The position numbers and the translations under genes are program-made. The notes under the pieces were generated by a model. It worked only from the letters and a program-made list of their open reading frames with translations. It had not been told where the DNA came from and did not search any database. This document shows, piece by piece, positions 9,022 to 16,752 of a stretch of DNA of 64,000 bases. The stretch spans positions 434,001-498,000 of the forward strand of contig NZ_LWAE01000002.1 in NCBI RefSeq assembly GCF_001623875.1, written 5' to 3'. The stretch's first letter is position 1, and the number at the start of each line of letters is the position of its first letter. Origin of the DNA: Clostridium magnum DSM 2767 (GTDB lineage: Bacteria > Bacillota > Clostridia > Clostridiales > Clostridiaceae).

Positions 9022-9867
9022 TTGGTAGATTTTCTTCAACCTAATACAGTTGATGAACTTAAGGTTTTACTTTCTAAAAATGCTAACTCAAAGCTGCTGG
9101 CAGGTGGAACTGATTTAATGCTTGGTCTAAAGAAAGAGGAAAAAAGTCCTAATTGCTTAATATATATGGGTAAGGTAGCAGGGCTTAAAAATATCAATGA
9201 AGATAGTAAGCAGATAATCCTTGGGAGTATGGTTACATTTGCTGAAGTAAAAGAAAACATGATTATAAAGAGTAATTTTAATTCTCTTTTTCTATGTGCT
9301 AAAAATATGGGGTCGCCACAAATTAGAAATATAGCAACTATAGGCGGTAATATAGTGAATGCAGGATCAGCTGCTGACATAGTGCCATGTTTAATAAGTC
9401 TAAATGGGGTTCTTGTTATAGAATCAGTGAATGGGACGAGGCAAATAAGCTGTGAGAAATATTTTAAAGACTATTCCACTCAGAAAGTTAAGGAAAATGA
9501 AATTATGACAAAAGTCATTATACCAAAGCAGAATAGATTAAGTGGATACTATAAGCTGGGAAAAAGAAATGCCTTAGCTATATCAAGAGTTAGTACAGCT
9601 ATAAGTCTAAGAATTGAAGATAAAATTATAAACAATATTTCTATATCCTTAGGAGCAGTTGGGAGATTTCCGTTTAGAGTTGCGGAACTAGAAAAACAGG
9701 CTGTAGGCAAACAAGTTCACTGGCTTTTTAGTGAAGAGCCTTTAAAGATTCTTGAGGATACGGTGTATAAAGGTATAAAGGAAAGAAAGACTATGCCTTT
9801 TAAAAAGGAAGCAATTAAAGGAGTATATAGGAAGGCTGTAGAGACAGCTATTGAGGGAGAGATGTAA
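9022..9867 (+). CDS. xdhB: Molybdenum hydroxylase FAD-binding subunit (XdhB/NdhF type), TTG start
   Basis: The start is probably the TTG at 9022, because a strong GGGAGGAG lies 8 bases upstream and the family begins here (VDFLQPNTVDEL). Longer in-frame extensions back to 8890 overlap ygeX and read as non-family sequence. That gives 281 residues, normal for the CO-dehydrogenase-type FAD subunit. Visible are the FAD-binding LLAGGTDLML (~27-36) and RNIATIGGNIVNAGSAAD (~98-115). It passes electrons from the 2Fe-2S subunit to NAD(P)+ or another acceptor. The next gene overlaps it by one base (TAATG), so translation is coupled. Confidence 0.88.
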   Translation: MVDFLQPNTVDELKVLLSKNANSKLLAGGTDLMLGLKKEEKSPNCLIYMGKVAGLKNINEDSKQIILGSMVTFAEVKENMIIKSNFNSLFLCAKNMGSPQIRNIATIGGNIVNAGSAADIVPCLISLNGVLVIESVNGTRQISCEKYFKDYSTQKVKENEIMTKVIIPKQNRLSGYYKLGKRNALAISRVSTAISLRIEDKIINNISISLGAVGRFPFRVAELEKQAVGKQVHWLFSEEPLKILEDTVYKGIKERKTMPFKKEAIKGVYRKAVETAIEGEM

Positions 9868-10325
9868 TGAAGATTAGTATTAAGGTTAACGGGAAGGAAT
9901 ATGTAAGGGAAATTAATCCATTACTTAGGTTAATAGATTTTTTAAGAGATGAATTAAAGTTGAAGGGGACAAAGGAAGGTTGCGGAGAAGGTGAATGTGG
10001 TGCCTGTACGGTAATTATGAATGGAAGAACTGTGAACTCATGTCTGGTATTTGCGGCAGCGGCAAATGGAGCAGATATAGTGACTATAGAAGGTGTTAGT
10101 TTGAACGAACTCCATCCTATCCAACAGGCTTTTATTGAAGCTGGTGCAGTGCAATGCGGTTATTGTACTCCGGGAATGGTTTTAAGTGCTAAGGCTATGC
10201 TTGATAATAATTTAGAAGTAACAGAAGAAGAGATAAGAGAAGGGATATCAGGAAATTTATGTAGATGCACAGGCTATGACAAAATTGTTGAGGCAATACA
10301 GCTTGCTCAAAGAAAACTAAGTTAG
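9867..10325 (+). CDS. xdhC: Molybdenum hydroxylase [2Fe-2S] subunit (XdhC/NdhS type)
   Basis: 152 residues, the usual size for the small iron-sulfur subunit. Both cluster motifs are intact: CGEGECGACTVIMNGRTVNSC (~39-60) for the plant-type cluster, and CGYCTPG...CRCTGY (~98-140) for the second cluster. It links the molybdopterin site to the FAD subunit. The start overlaps the stop of the FAD gene and the following Mo subunit gene begins 27 bases later, giving the order FAD-FeS-Mo(N)-Mo(C). Confidence 0.92.
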   Translation: MKISIKVNGKEYVREINPLLRLIDFLRDELKLKGTKEGCGEGECGACTVIMNGRTVNSCLVFAAAANGADIVTIEGVSLNELHPIQQAFIEAGAVQCGYCTPGMVLSAKAMLDNNLEVTEEEIREGISGNLCRCTGYDKIVEAIQLAQRKLS

Positions 10326-10352
10326 GTAAAGAAATAGGTAGGAGGGATGAAT

Positions 10353-11600
10353 GTGAAGGCCGTTGGTAAAGGTTTGATAAGGCCTGATGCATATGATAAG
10401 GTTTTGGGAAGGGCTCTCTATCCTGATGACATTGAATTTGAAGATATGCTTTATGCTGGTGTTAAGAGGAGTACAATTCCCTATGGCAAGGTATTAAATA
10501 TAAATATAGAAGAGTTAAAGAAGCTTCCTGGTGTAGAGTGCGTAATAGATTACAGTATGATTCCTGGAGCAATAACCCATGGAGTTATATTTAAAGATAT
10601 GCCTATTTTAGTTAAAGATATGGTCAAAAGGCTTGGAGACTGTATAGTTCTTATAGTAGCTAAGGATAAGAAGTCTCTTCATAGAGCTTTAAAAAGTGTA
10701 AAGGTAGAATATGAGGAGTATGAAGGACTCTTTACATTAGAAGATGCGCTCAAAGATGGTGCGCCCATTCTTGGCAATGAGAGCAATGTATTATACGATA
10801 TAAAAATTAAAACTGGAGATATTGATGAAGGGTTTAAAGCTGCAGCACATATTGCTGAAAATTGGTATTCCACTCCTATGGTTGAACATGCTTTTCTTCA
10901 GCCTGAGGCTGCAGTTGCTAAACTCGATGAGCACGGTGGAATAAGTGTCTTTGTTGCAACACAGTACCCTTACTATGATAGAGAAGAAGTGGCTAGATGC
11001 TTAAATATTGAGGAAGGTAAAGTAAGAATAATAAATACAGCAATAGGAGGAGCCTTTGGTGGAAGAGAGGACATCAACCCACAGTGTCATGCAGCCCTTG
11101 CTGCCTATATTACTAAAAAACCGATTAAAATAGTGTACTCTAGGGAAGAGTCTACTATTTCACATAGTAAGCGTCATCCTATGAAAATGTATTATAAAAC
11201 AGGTGTAAGGGCTGATGGAAAACTATGTGCTTTGAAAGCTAGAATATATGGAGACACAGGAGCTTATGCATCATGGGGAATGAATATCCTGAGGAAAGCT
11301 GCGGTACATGCAACAGGACCATATGTCATTCCAAATGTTTACATTCAGGCTTTAGCAGTCTATACAAATAACTCATACAGCGGTGCAATGAGGGGTTTTG
11401 GAGCAACGCAGGTTCCATTAGCCTGTGAAAGTCAAATGGATATATTGGCAGAAAAGCTTGGTATCCATCCATTGAAGTTTAGATATTTAAATTCTTTTGA
11501 ATTAGGAAATGTTACAGCAACAGGACAAAAGTTAACAAGCAGCGTTGGCCTTAAAAAGTGTATTGAAAAAATAGCTGAAGTAGATGGAATAGAGCTGTAG
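10353..11600 (+). CDS. Molybdenum hydroxylase Mo subunit, N-terminal half (NdhL-like), GTG start
   Basis: 415 residues from the GTG at 10353; an ATG at 10347 abuts the AGGAGGG site too closely. It holds the N-terminal a/b-hammerhead domain (DAYDKVLGRALYPDDI, ~14-29) and the first molybdopterin-binding domain (GGAFGGRED; GAMRGFGATQ), ending after LKFRYLNSF. Classical XdhA is one chain of ~760 residues; here a TAG ends this chain and a second chain follows with its own strong ribosome site. The same break exists in nicotinate dehydrogenase of Eubacterium barkeri (NdhL/NdhM), so this is more likely a natural two-chain subunit than a broken gene. The substrate is a purine by context, or nicotinate. 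Confidence 0.85.
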   Translation: MKAVGKGLIRPDAYDKVLGRALYPDDIEFEDMLYAGVKRSTIPYGKVLNINIEELKKLPGVECVIDYSMIPGAITHGVIFKDMPILVKDMVKRLGDCIVLIVAKDKKSLHRALKSVKVEYEEYEGLFTLEDALKDGAPILGNESNVLYDIKIKTGDIDEGFKAAAHIAENWYSTPMVEHAFLQPEAAVAKLDEHGGISVFVATQYPYYDREEVARCLNIEEGKVRIINTAIGGAFGGREDINPQCHAALAAYITKKPIKIVYSREESTISHSKRHPMKMYYKTGVRADGKLCALKARIYGDTGAYASWGMNILRKAAVHATGPYVIPNVYIQALAVYTNNSYSGAMRGFGATQVPLACESQMDILAEKLGIHPLKFRYLNSFELGNVTATGQKLTSSVGLKKCIEKIAEVDGIEL

Positions 11601-11614
11601 GGAGGAGGTTTTCT

Positions 11615-12562
11615 ATGAAGAAAAGAGGAGTAGGTTATGCTTCCATATTCTATGGAACTGGTTACGGAAATGGCTTTCCAGATGAATCGAGGGCTACCGC
11701 TGAAATTACACCAGAGGGCATGATAATAATATATGTGGGAGTTGCGGATGTTGGGTGTGGTGCTATAAGCATAATGTGGCAAATTGCAGTGGAGGCTTTA
11801 GGTATAGATAAGGAACTAGTTAGTTTAAAATATGATAACACAAGTTTAATCCGTGATTCTGGAACCGGGGCAGCAAGTAGACAAACCTATAATACTGGAA
11901 ATGCAGTACTTGATGCATGTAGTAAGCTAAGGGAAAATATGAAAAGTGCAATTAATGGTGAAGATAACCTAAGCATAGAGGATTCCAAGCTAGGTGTTAT
12001 ATATTTACAGATGATTAGGAAAAACATTGATACAAGAGTAGAAGGTTATTTCAAGGCCGCAACTTCAGAGATTAATTTAGAAACAGGGCAAGGAGACCCC
12101 TATTGGCCATATAGCTTTGGTGTCCAGAGGGTAACTGTTGAGGTTGATGATGAAACTGGTAAAGTTGATATTATTAATGTTTTTACTGTAAATGATGCAG
12201 GAAAGATGGTTAATCCAGTGCTAGCAGAGGGCCAAGCTCAAGGTGGTTGTGCTATGGGAATAGGCTATGCAATTATGGAAGAAATTCAGTTGAATAAAGG
12301 AGATATTAAGAATAGAAGCTTTTCCAATTATATTATACCAACAAGTAAGGATGTTCCTAAAATAGAGACATTTTTTGTTGAGGATATTGAAAAAAGCGGA
12401 CCTTATGGAGCTAAGGGTCTCGGTGAACCAGTTATGATCCCAACTGCTCCCGCTATTATAAACGCAATATATGATGCTGTTGGAGTTAGAATTCATGACC
12501 TTCCAGCAACTTGTGACAAAGTGCTTCTTGCCATTAGGAACAAGACTATGCATTTTAAATAA
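11615..12562 (+). CDS. Molybdenum hydroxylase Mo subunit, C-terminal half (NdhM-like)
   Basis: 315 residues. It starts 14 bases after the N-terminal half, behind an excellent GGGAGGAGG. It contains the second molybdopterin-binding region (VADVGCGA; GTGAASRQTYNTGNAV) and the C-terminal GAKGLGEP with the conserved catalytic Glu of xanthine-oxidase-type enzymes. The absence of an overlapping frame joining the halves and the fresh ribosome site support a genuine separate polypeptide. Together the two halves total ~730 residues, close to a full XdhA. It should assemble with the FAD and FeS subunits encoded just upstream. Confidence 0.85.
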   Translation: MKKRGVGYASIFYGTGYGNGFPDESRATAEITPEGMIIIYVGVADVGCGAISIMWQIAVEALGIDKELVSLKYDNTSLIRDSGTGAASRQTYNTGNAVLDACSKLRENMKSAINGEDNLSIEDSKLGVIYLQMIRKNIDTRVEGYFKAATSEINLETGQGDPYWPYSFGVQRVTVEVDDETGKVDIINVFTVNDAGKMVNPVLAEGQAQGGCAMGIGYAIMEEIQLNKGDIKNRSFSNYIIPTSKDVPKIETFFVEDIEKSGPYGAKGLGEPVMIPTAPAIINAIYDAVGVRIHDLPATCDKVLLAIRNKTMHFK

Positions 12563-12633
12563 TTTAAAAGAAGCCATTAAGAAAATAGATAAAAACTTGC
12601 ATAGAAACTCTAATAAGACCGGTAGGTTCAAAT

Positions 12634-12649
12634 ATGCAAGCGTTTGTAA
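12634..12649 (+). promoter_or_regulatory. Candidate CcpA cre site upstream of dhaK
   Basis: ATGCAAGCGTTTGTAA fits the Gram-positive cre consensus WTGNAANCGNWNNCWW with a single mismatch (T for the late C). It lies ~75 bases before dhaK, where it could mediate carbon catabolite control. Confidence 0.5.
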
Positions 12650-12723
12650 AAGAGGGGGACATTAGTGGCTGTTAGTTATCAGATAAAGGCAACTTTAAAT
12701 TTTAAGGGGGAATATAATATATT

Positions 12724-13722
12724 ATGAAAAAATTAATAAACAATCCTGAATATGTAGTAGAGGATATGATAAGCGGAATGATAGCTGCTCATCCTGAGTA
12801 CTTAAGAAAGAGCGATGCTGGAAATATACTGGTAAGAAAAGAATCACCAATAAAAGGCAAAGTAGCACTAGTAAGTGGTGGAGGAAGTGGACATGAACCA
12901 TCACATGCAGGATATGTAGGAAAAGGAATGCTTGATGGTGCAGTAGCAGGGGCTGTATTTACATCTCCAACTCCAGACCAAGTATATGAAGCAATTAAGG
13001 AAGTTGATGGTGGGGAAGGAGTTCTTTTAGTAGTAAAAAATTACACTGGGGATATAATGAACTTTGATATGGCAAAAGACATGGCTGATATGGATGGAAT
13101 AAAGGTAGAGAGTGTAGTAGTAAATGATGATGTAGCAGTTGAAAACAGCACATATACAGCGGGAAGACGTGGAATTGCAGGAACGGTGTTTGTACACAAA
13201 ATAGCAGGAGCAAAGGCGGAACAGGGAGCAAGCCTAGAGGAAGTTAAAAGAGTAGCTGAGAAGGTTGTAGCAAATGTACGCAGCATGGGTATGGCGCTAA
13301 GCTCATGTATAGTTCCAGCAGCAGGAAAAGCAAACTTTACTTTGGCAGAAAATGAGGTGGAAATAGGAATGGGGATACACGGTGAACCTGGAACTCATAG
13401 AGGAGAAATAAAGACAGCAGATGAAATAACAGAGCATTTAGTTACAAAGATTTTAGAGGATATGCCTTTAGGTAAAGGAATTGAAGTTGCGGTCATGGTT
13501 AATGGGCTATCAGGAACTCCTTTAATGGAACTTTATATAGCTAATAAAAAAGTAAGTGAAATACTGTGTGAAAAGGGAATTAAGGTTCATAAAACTCTTG
13601 TAGGGGAATTCATGACTTCTCTTGAAATGGCAGGTTTTTCAGTAACTATATTAAAATTAGATGATGAGCTAAAGGCATTATTAGATGAAAAAGCAGATAC
13701 ACCTGCATTAAAGGTATATTAA
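12724..13722 (+). CDS. dhaK: Dihydroxyacetone kinase subunit DhaK
   Basis: 332 residues, the standard DhaK length. The substrate-binding block [18 protein letters not shown] (~43-60) and the segment [13 protein letters not shown], carrying the His that forms a hemiaminal with dihydroxyacetone, are intact. DhaK binds dihydroxyacetone and receives phosphate from ADP/ATP held by DhaL. It leads a dhaK-dhaL-dhaM operon of the PTS-dependent type. The GGGGG ribosome site is unusually far (13 bases) from the ATG. A cre-like site upstream suggests catabolite repression. Confidence 0.95.
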   Translation: MKKLINNPEYVVEDMISGMIAAHPEYLRKSDAGNILVRKESPIKGKVALVSGGGSGHEPSHAGYVGKGMLDGAVAGAVFTSPTPDQVYEAIKEVDGGEGVLLVVKNYTGDIMNFDMAKDMADMDGIKVESVVVNDDVAVENSTYTAGRRGIAGTVFVHKIAGAKAEQGASLEEVKRVAEKVVANVRSMGMALSSCIVPAAGKANFTLAENEVEIGMGIHGEPGTHRGEIKTADEITEHLVTKILEDMPLGKGIEVAVMVNGLSGTPLMELYIANKKVSEILCEKGIKVHKTLVGEFMTSLEMAGFSVTILKLDDELKALLDEKADTPALKVY

Positions 13723-13808
13723 TAAGATATCTGAAAAATAGATTAATGTATTATGTGTTTATTATTTTTCAACACGTCTAACTGTAAAATATAAGAGGAG
13801 AGATATAT

Positions 13809-14444
13809 ATGAGCATAAGTGGTGTACAGGTAGTAGAGATATTAAATAAAATCATTGAAGTGATAGATGAAAATAAAGCATACTTAACAGAGCTGGATGC
13901 TGCTATAGGTGATGGCGACCATGGATTAAATATGAATAAAGGCTTTACAGCTGTAAAAGAAAAAATAAAGGATGACAATGGAAGTAATATAGGTGATATT
14001 TTAAAAAAGACTGGTATGGCATTGGTATCTAATGTAGGTGGAGCAGCAGGGCCTCTATATGGAACAGCCTTTATGAAGGCTGCCGCTACCGTCAATGGTA
14101 AAGAAAATATTGATATAAACGATTTTATAAAAATGTTAGAAGAAGCATTAGCAGGTATTAAGATGAGAGGAAAAGGAGTCCTTGGAGAAAAGACAATGAT
14201 AGATGCTATTGAACCAGCATTGGAAACTTTAAAAAGTTCAGTAGCTTCAGGACTAGGATCTGCAGAAGCTCTAAAAAGGGCTAAAGATGCAGCTTTAGAG
14301 GGCGTAGAAAACACTAAAAAGATTATTGCAACAAAAGGAAGAGCTAGTTACCTAGGGAAAAGAAGTATAGGTCATCAAGATGCAGGAGCTACTTCAAGTT
14401 ACTTAATATTAAATACAATCTATGAAGAAGTAAGCAAGAATTAA
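13809..14444 (+). CDS. dhaL: Dihydroxyacetone kinase subunit DhaL
   Basis: 211 residues. The nucleotide-binding domain carries the Mg-coordinating block DAAIGDGDHGLNMNKG (~31-46) and the GRASYLGKRSIGHQDAGA C-terminal block. In the PTS-type kinase DhaL keeps a tightly bound ADP that is rephosphorylated by DhaM. It follows dhaK by 86 bases and precedes dhaM by 18. Confidence 0.95.
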   Translation: MSISGVQVVEILNKIIEVIDENKAYLTELDAAIGDGDHGLNMNKGFTAVKEKIKDDNGSNIGDILKKTGMALVSNVGGAAGPLYGTAFMKAAATVNGKENIDINDFIKMLEEALAGIKMRGKGVLGEKTMIDAIEPALETLKSSVASGLGSAEALKRAKDAALEGVENTKKIIATKGRASYLGKRSIGHQDAGATSSYLILNTIYEEVSKN

Positions 14445-14462
14445 GAATCGAGGTTATATGAT

Positions 14463-14792
14463 ATGGTAGGAATAGTAATAGTGTCACATAGTAGTAAAGC
14501 GGCAGAAGGGATTAAAGAGCTGGTAACTCAGATGTCAGTAGATGGTAAAATAGCTACTGCAGGGGGAACAGCTGATGGAAGACTAGGTACAGATGTAGAT
14601 AAGATTCTTAATGCTGTAAATGAAGTTTACTCTGAAGATGGGGTGCTTATACTCTTTGATTTAGGTAGTGCATATATGAATGCTGAAATGGCTGTAGAGT
14701 GTTTAGATGAAGAAATGAAGAATAAAGTAGAAATAATTGATACAGCATTAATAGAGGGAGCGTTGACAGCAGCGGTAGAAGCAAGCATATGA
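14463..14792 (+). CDS. dhaM: PTS-dependent dihydroxyacetone kinase phosphotransferase subunit DhaM (EIIA-like, short form)
   Basis: 109 residues forming only the EIIA-Man-like domain. The phosphorylatable His sits in GIVIVSHSSKAAEG (~9). This is the short Gram-positive form, without the HPr and EI-like domains of the E. coli protein, so phosphate must come from the general HPr. Start chosen at 14463, with GAGG 9 bases before it. A terminator follows at 14863. Confidence 0.93.
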   Translation: MVGIVIVSHSSKAAEGIKELVTQMSVDGKIATAGGTADGRLGTDVDKILNAVNEVYSEDGVLILFDLGSAYMNAEMAVECLDEEMKNKVEIIDTALIEGALTAAVEASI

Positions 14793-14862
14793 AAGAGTAG
14801 AGATGAAATAAAAGAATCCTTAAAGTCAATGTGTCTCGGAAAAATGCCGTAATTTGGAATTG

Positions 14863-14907
14863 AAAAATGATCTATAGAAGACAACTTCTATGGATCATTT
14901 TTTGTCC
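14863..14907 (+). terminator. Rho-independent terminator after dhaKLM
   Basis: AAAAATGATCTATAGAAG pairs with CTTCTATGGATCATTTTTT around an ACAA loop; the T-run is part of the stem end. It separates the dha operon from the following small gene. Confidence 0.85.
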
Positions 14908-14994
14908 TTATAGAATTAAACAATATTGTATTGTATAATGTGGGATGGGAAACATAATTTTAAAGAATACTAAAGGAATAAGGGAGAATGAAAG

Positions 14995-15150
14995 ATGTCA
15001 GATAAAAATATTGAAATGATGAAAAAATTAATTGAAGAAAAGAAGAAGAAAAGTTCGCAGCAGGGATCTATTTTAAGACCGCAAAAGAATATTGGCAGTG
15101 GTACTAGTAAGGTTAAGACAAGTAAGAAAACTGGCGGACTATTTGATTAA
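14995..15150 (+). CDS. Small Lys-rich hypothetical protein (51 aa)
   Basis: A short frame reading MSDKNIEMMKKLIEEKKKK at the N-terminus and ending KKTGGLFD. It has a plausible AGGGAGAA ribosome site and ends 20 bases before the next gene, whose own AGAAAGGAGA site follows. It is highly charged, with no membrane segment or signal peptide and a likely N-terminal helix and disordered tail. I do not recognise a family with confidence. Position suggests co-transcription with the WG-repeat gene. Confidence 0.65.
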   Translation: MSDKNIEMMKKLIEEKKKKSSQQGSILRPQKNIGSGTSKVKTSKKTGGLFD

Positions 15151-15170
15151 TAGAAAGGAGAATTTAAAAG

Positions 15171-16178
15171 ATGAGTTCAGACAAGATGCTTTATCCAATT
15201 AAATCAAATGATAAATACGGATACATAGATAACGCTGGTGAAGTTTGTATAGAACCTAAGTTTGATTATGCTGAAGAGTTTGATGGTGAACTAGCAATAG
15301 TAGGTATGGCGGAAACCTTCGGATTTATAGATAGAAAAGGAAATATGGTAGTTGAAGCTAAATATAATGATGTTTATAATTTTAGTGAAGGTTTAGCAGT
15401 AGTTGAGTTAGAAGGAAAAAAAGGCTATGTAGATACTAAAGGTAATTTAGTTATAGCCCCTACATATGACGAAGCTAATGATTTTTCAGAAGGATTAGCA
15501 GCAGTAAAATTAGGATATAAATGGGGATACATAAATAAAGAAGATAAGATGATTGTAGAGGTTGACTTTCTAGATGCCTTTGATTTTAGTGAAGGAATGG
15601 CATTAGTTCAATCAGGAGGAAAATTCGGATATATAGATATTACTGGAACTATGGTTATAGAGCCAAAATATGATTATGGTTATGGTTTTTCAGAAGGGCT
15701 AGCAGCGGTAAGATTAGGAAACAAATATGGATATATAGATATAGCAGGCAATATGGTCATTAATGCCAAATACCATACAGCTAATGACTTTGAAAATGGG
15801 TTAGCTGCAGTTGAATTAAAAAATAGGTATGGATTTATAGATAAAGAGGACGCCATGATTATACCTGCAAAATACGATTGGGCAGATAATTTTTATGAAG
15901 GATTTGCAACAGTAGCTATTGAAGATAAATATGGCTTTATAGATAAAGAAGGTAAGGAACTAATTCCGATAAAATTTGACAATGTAGATTTTGTTAGTGA
16001 AGGCTTGATATCAGTAGAGGTAGAAGGTAAGTGGGGATATATAGATAAAGATTGTAAATTTATTATAGAACCAATTTATGATGAAGTATCTAAATTTGTG
16101 GACGGAGTTGCAAAGGTTGTTTTTGAGAATAAGACTATGTATATAAATAAGAATGGAGAATATATATGGAAGGTATAG
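15171..16178 (+). CDS. WG-repeat protein
   Basis: 335 residues made almost entirely of ten ~33-residue WG (KWG) repeats, each of the type [WYF]GYID.KG..VI.P.YD.A..FSEGLA.V. There is no signal peptide or membrane segment. WG repeats probably form a beta-rich scaffold and occur in many bacterial proteins of unknown function. The last repeat is degenerate (TMYINKNGEYIW). It is preceded by the 51-residue gene. Function cannot be assigned. Confidence 0.88.
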   Translation: MSSDKMLYPIKSNDKYGYIDNAGEVCIEPKFDYAEEFDGELAIVGMAETFGFIDRKGNMVVEAKYNDVYNFSEGLAVVELEGKKGYVDTKGNLVIAPTYDEANDFSEGLAAVKLGYKWGYINKEDKMIVEVDFLDAFDFSEGMALVQSGGKFGYIDITGTMVIEPKYDYGYGFSEGLAAVRLGNKYGYIDIAGNMVINAKYHTANDFENGLAAVELKNRYGFIDKEDAMIIPAKYDWADNFYEGFATVAIEDKYGFIDKEGKELIPIKFDNVDFVSEGLISVEVEGKWGYIDKDCKFIIEPIYDEVSKFVDGVAKVVFENKTMYINKNGEYIWKV

Positions 16179-16211
16179 TTTAAATGTAATTATAAGAAAA
16201 TCAGAAATGTG

Positions 16212-16364
16212 TTGCTTATTGTTTATATATGTGATATATTTATATACGTTGTGAATTTAACAATTACAAACAAAAGATTTAATAGGATTAAAACATTACC
16301 TTTTTGGGCATATAAAGTAAATCTGTTTTAAATCTTAAATATGAATAAAGAGGAGAATGTTTAA
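16212..16364 (+). promoter_or_regulatory. Promoter and conserved long leader of zinc-ribbon gene, copy A
   Basis: TTGCTT (16212-16217), a 17-bp spacer and TATATT (16235-16240) form a promoter. The ~120-nt leader is almost the same as that at 22397-22521: TACGTTGTGAA, AAAGATTTAATA, GATTAAAACATTACC and GTTTTAAATCTTAAATATG are shared. AAAGATTTAA can pair with TTTAAATCTT, enclosing a smaller TACCTTT/AAAGTA stem that keeps pairing potential between copies (AAAGTA here, AGAGTA there). The AGAGGAG ribosome site lies at the end. Confidence 0.7.
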
Positions 16365-16529
16365 ATGGCAGATAAGAATTTAATTTGTAAAGATTGCGGA
16401 AAAGAATTTGTATTCACTGAAGGCGAGCAAGCTTTCTACAAAGAAAAAGGTTTTGAAAATGAACCACAAAGATGTCCAGATTGTAGAAGAGCTAGAAAGC
16501 AACAAAACAATAGAGGATTCCAAAGATAA
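16365..16529 (+). CDS. Zinc-ribbon miniprotein, copy A (54 aa)
   Basis: 54 residues: MADKNLICKDCGKEF near the start and RCPDCRRARKQQNN near the end give two CxxC knuckles (CKDC, CPDC) typical of the small probable-zinc-ribbon family (zf-trcl-like). The C-terminus is very basic (RRARKQQNNRGFQR), suggesting nucleic-acid binding. The last 36 residues are identical to the copy at 22522. It is a single-gene transcript with its own promoter, long leader and terminator. Homologues are common in clostridia; the cellular role is not established to my knowledge. Confidence 0.88.
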   Translation: MADKNLICKDCGKEFVFTEGEQAFYKEKGFENEPQRCPDCRRARKQQNNRGFQR

Positions 16530-16543
16530 TATATCTTTGATTA

Positions 16544-16580
16544 AAAACTTATGGAGATTAGTCTTCATAAGTTTTTTTAT
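16544..16580 (+). terminator. Terminator after zinc-ribbon copy A
   Basis: AAAACTTATG pairs with CATAAGTTTTTTT, with AGA/TCT extending the stem; a T-run follows. Confidence 0.85.
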
Positions 16581-16752
16581 TTGAATAATATTATATTTTA
16601 TTAGCAATTGATATTGTAATCAAGTATTAGCAATGCAGATTTTGTTTGTCTGTTTTCCTGGTTGTACAAGGGTATTTGTAGAAAAATAGCTAAAAATTTG
16701 GTACAATAGTGTTAAAGACTACTTTAAAATATAAAGTTATAGAGAGGGTTTT

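Noticed and set aside
11590..11625. Frameshift or sequencing error splitting xdhA
   Set aside because: The second half has its own strong GGGAGGAGG site and the break matches the known NdhL/NdhM boundary, so a natural split is more likely.
12471..12665. Plus-strand 64-codon frame at the end of the split Mo subunit
   Set aside because: It overlaps the true C-terminal coding frame out of phase and continues into intergenic sequence without family similarity.
15171..16178. Tandem DNA repeat or CRISPR-like array
   Set aside because: The periodicity is at the protein level (WG repeats of ~33 residues); the DNA units are diverged and have no spacer structure.
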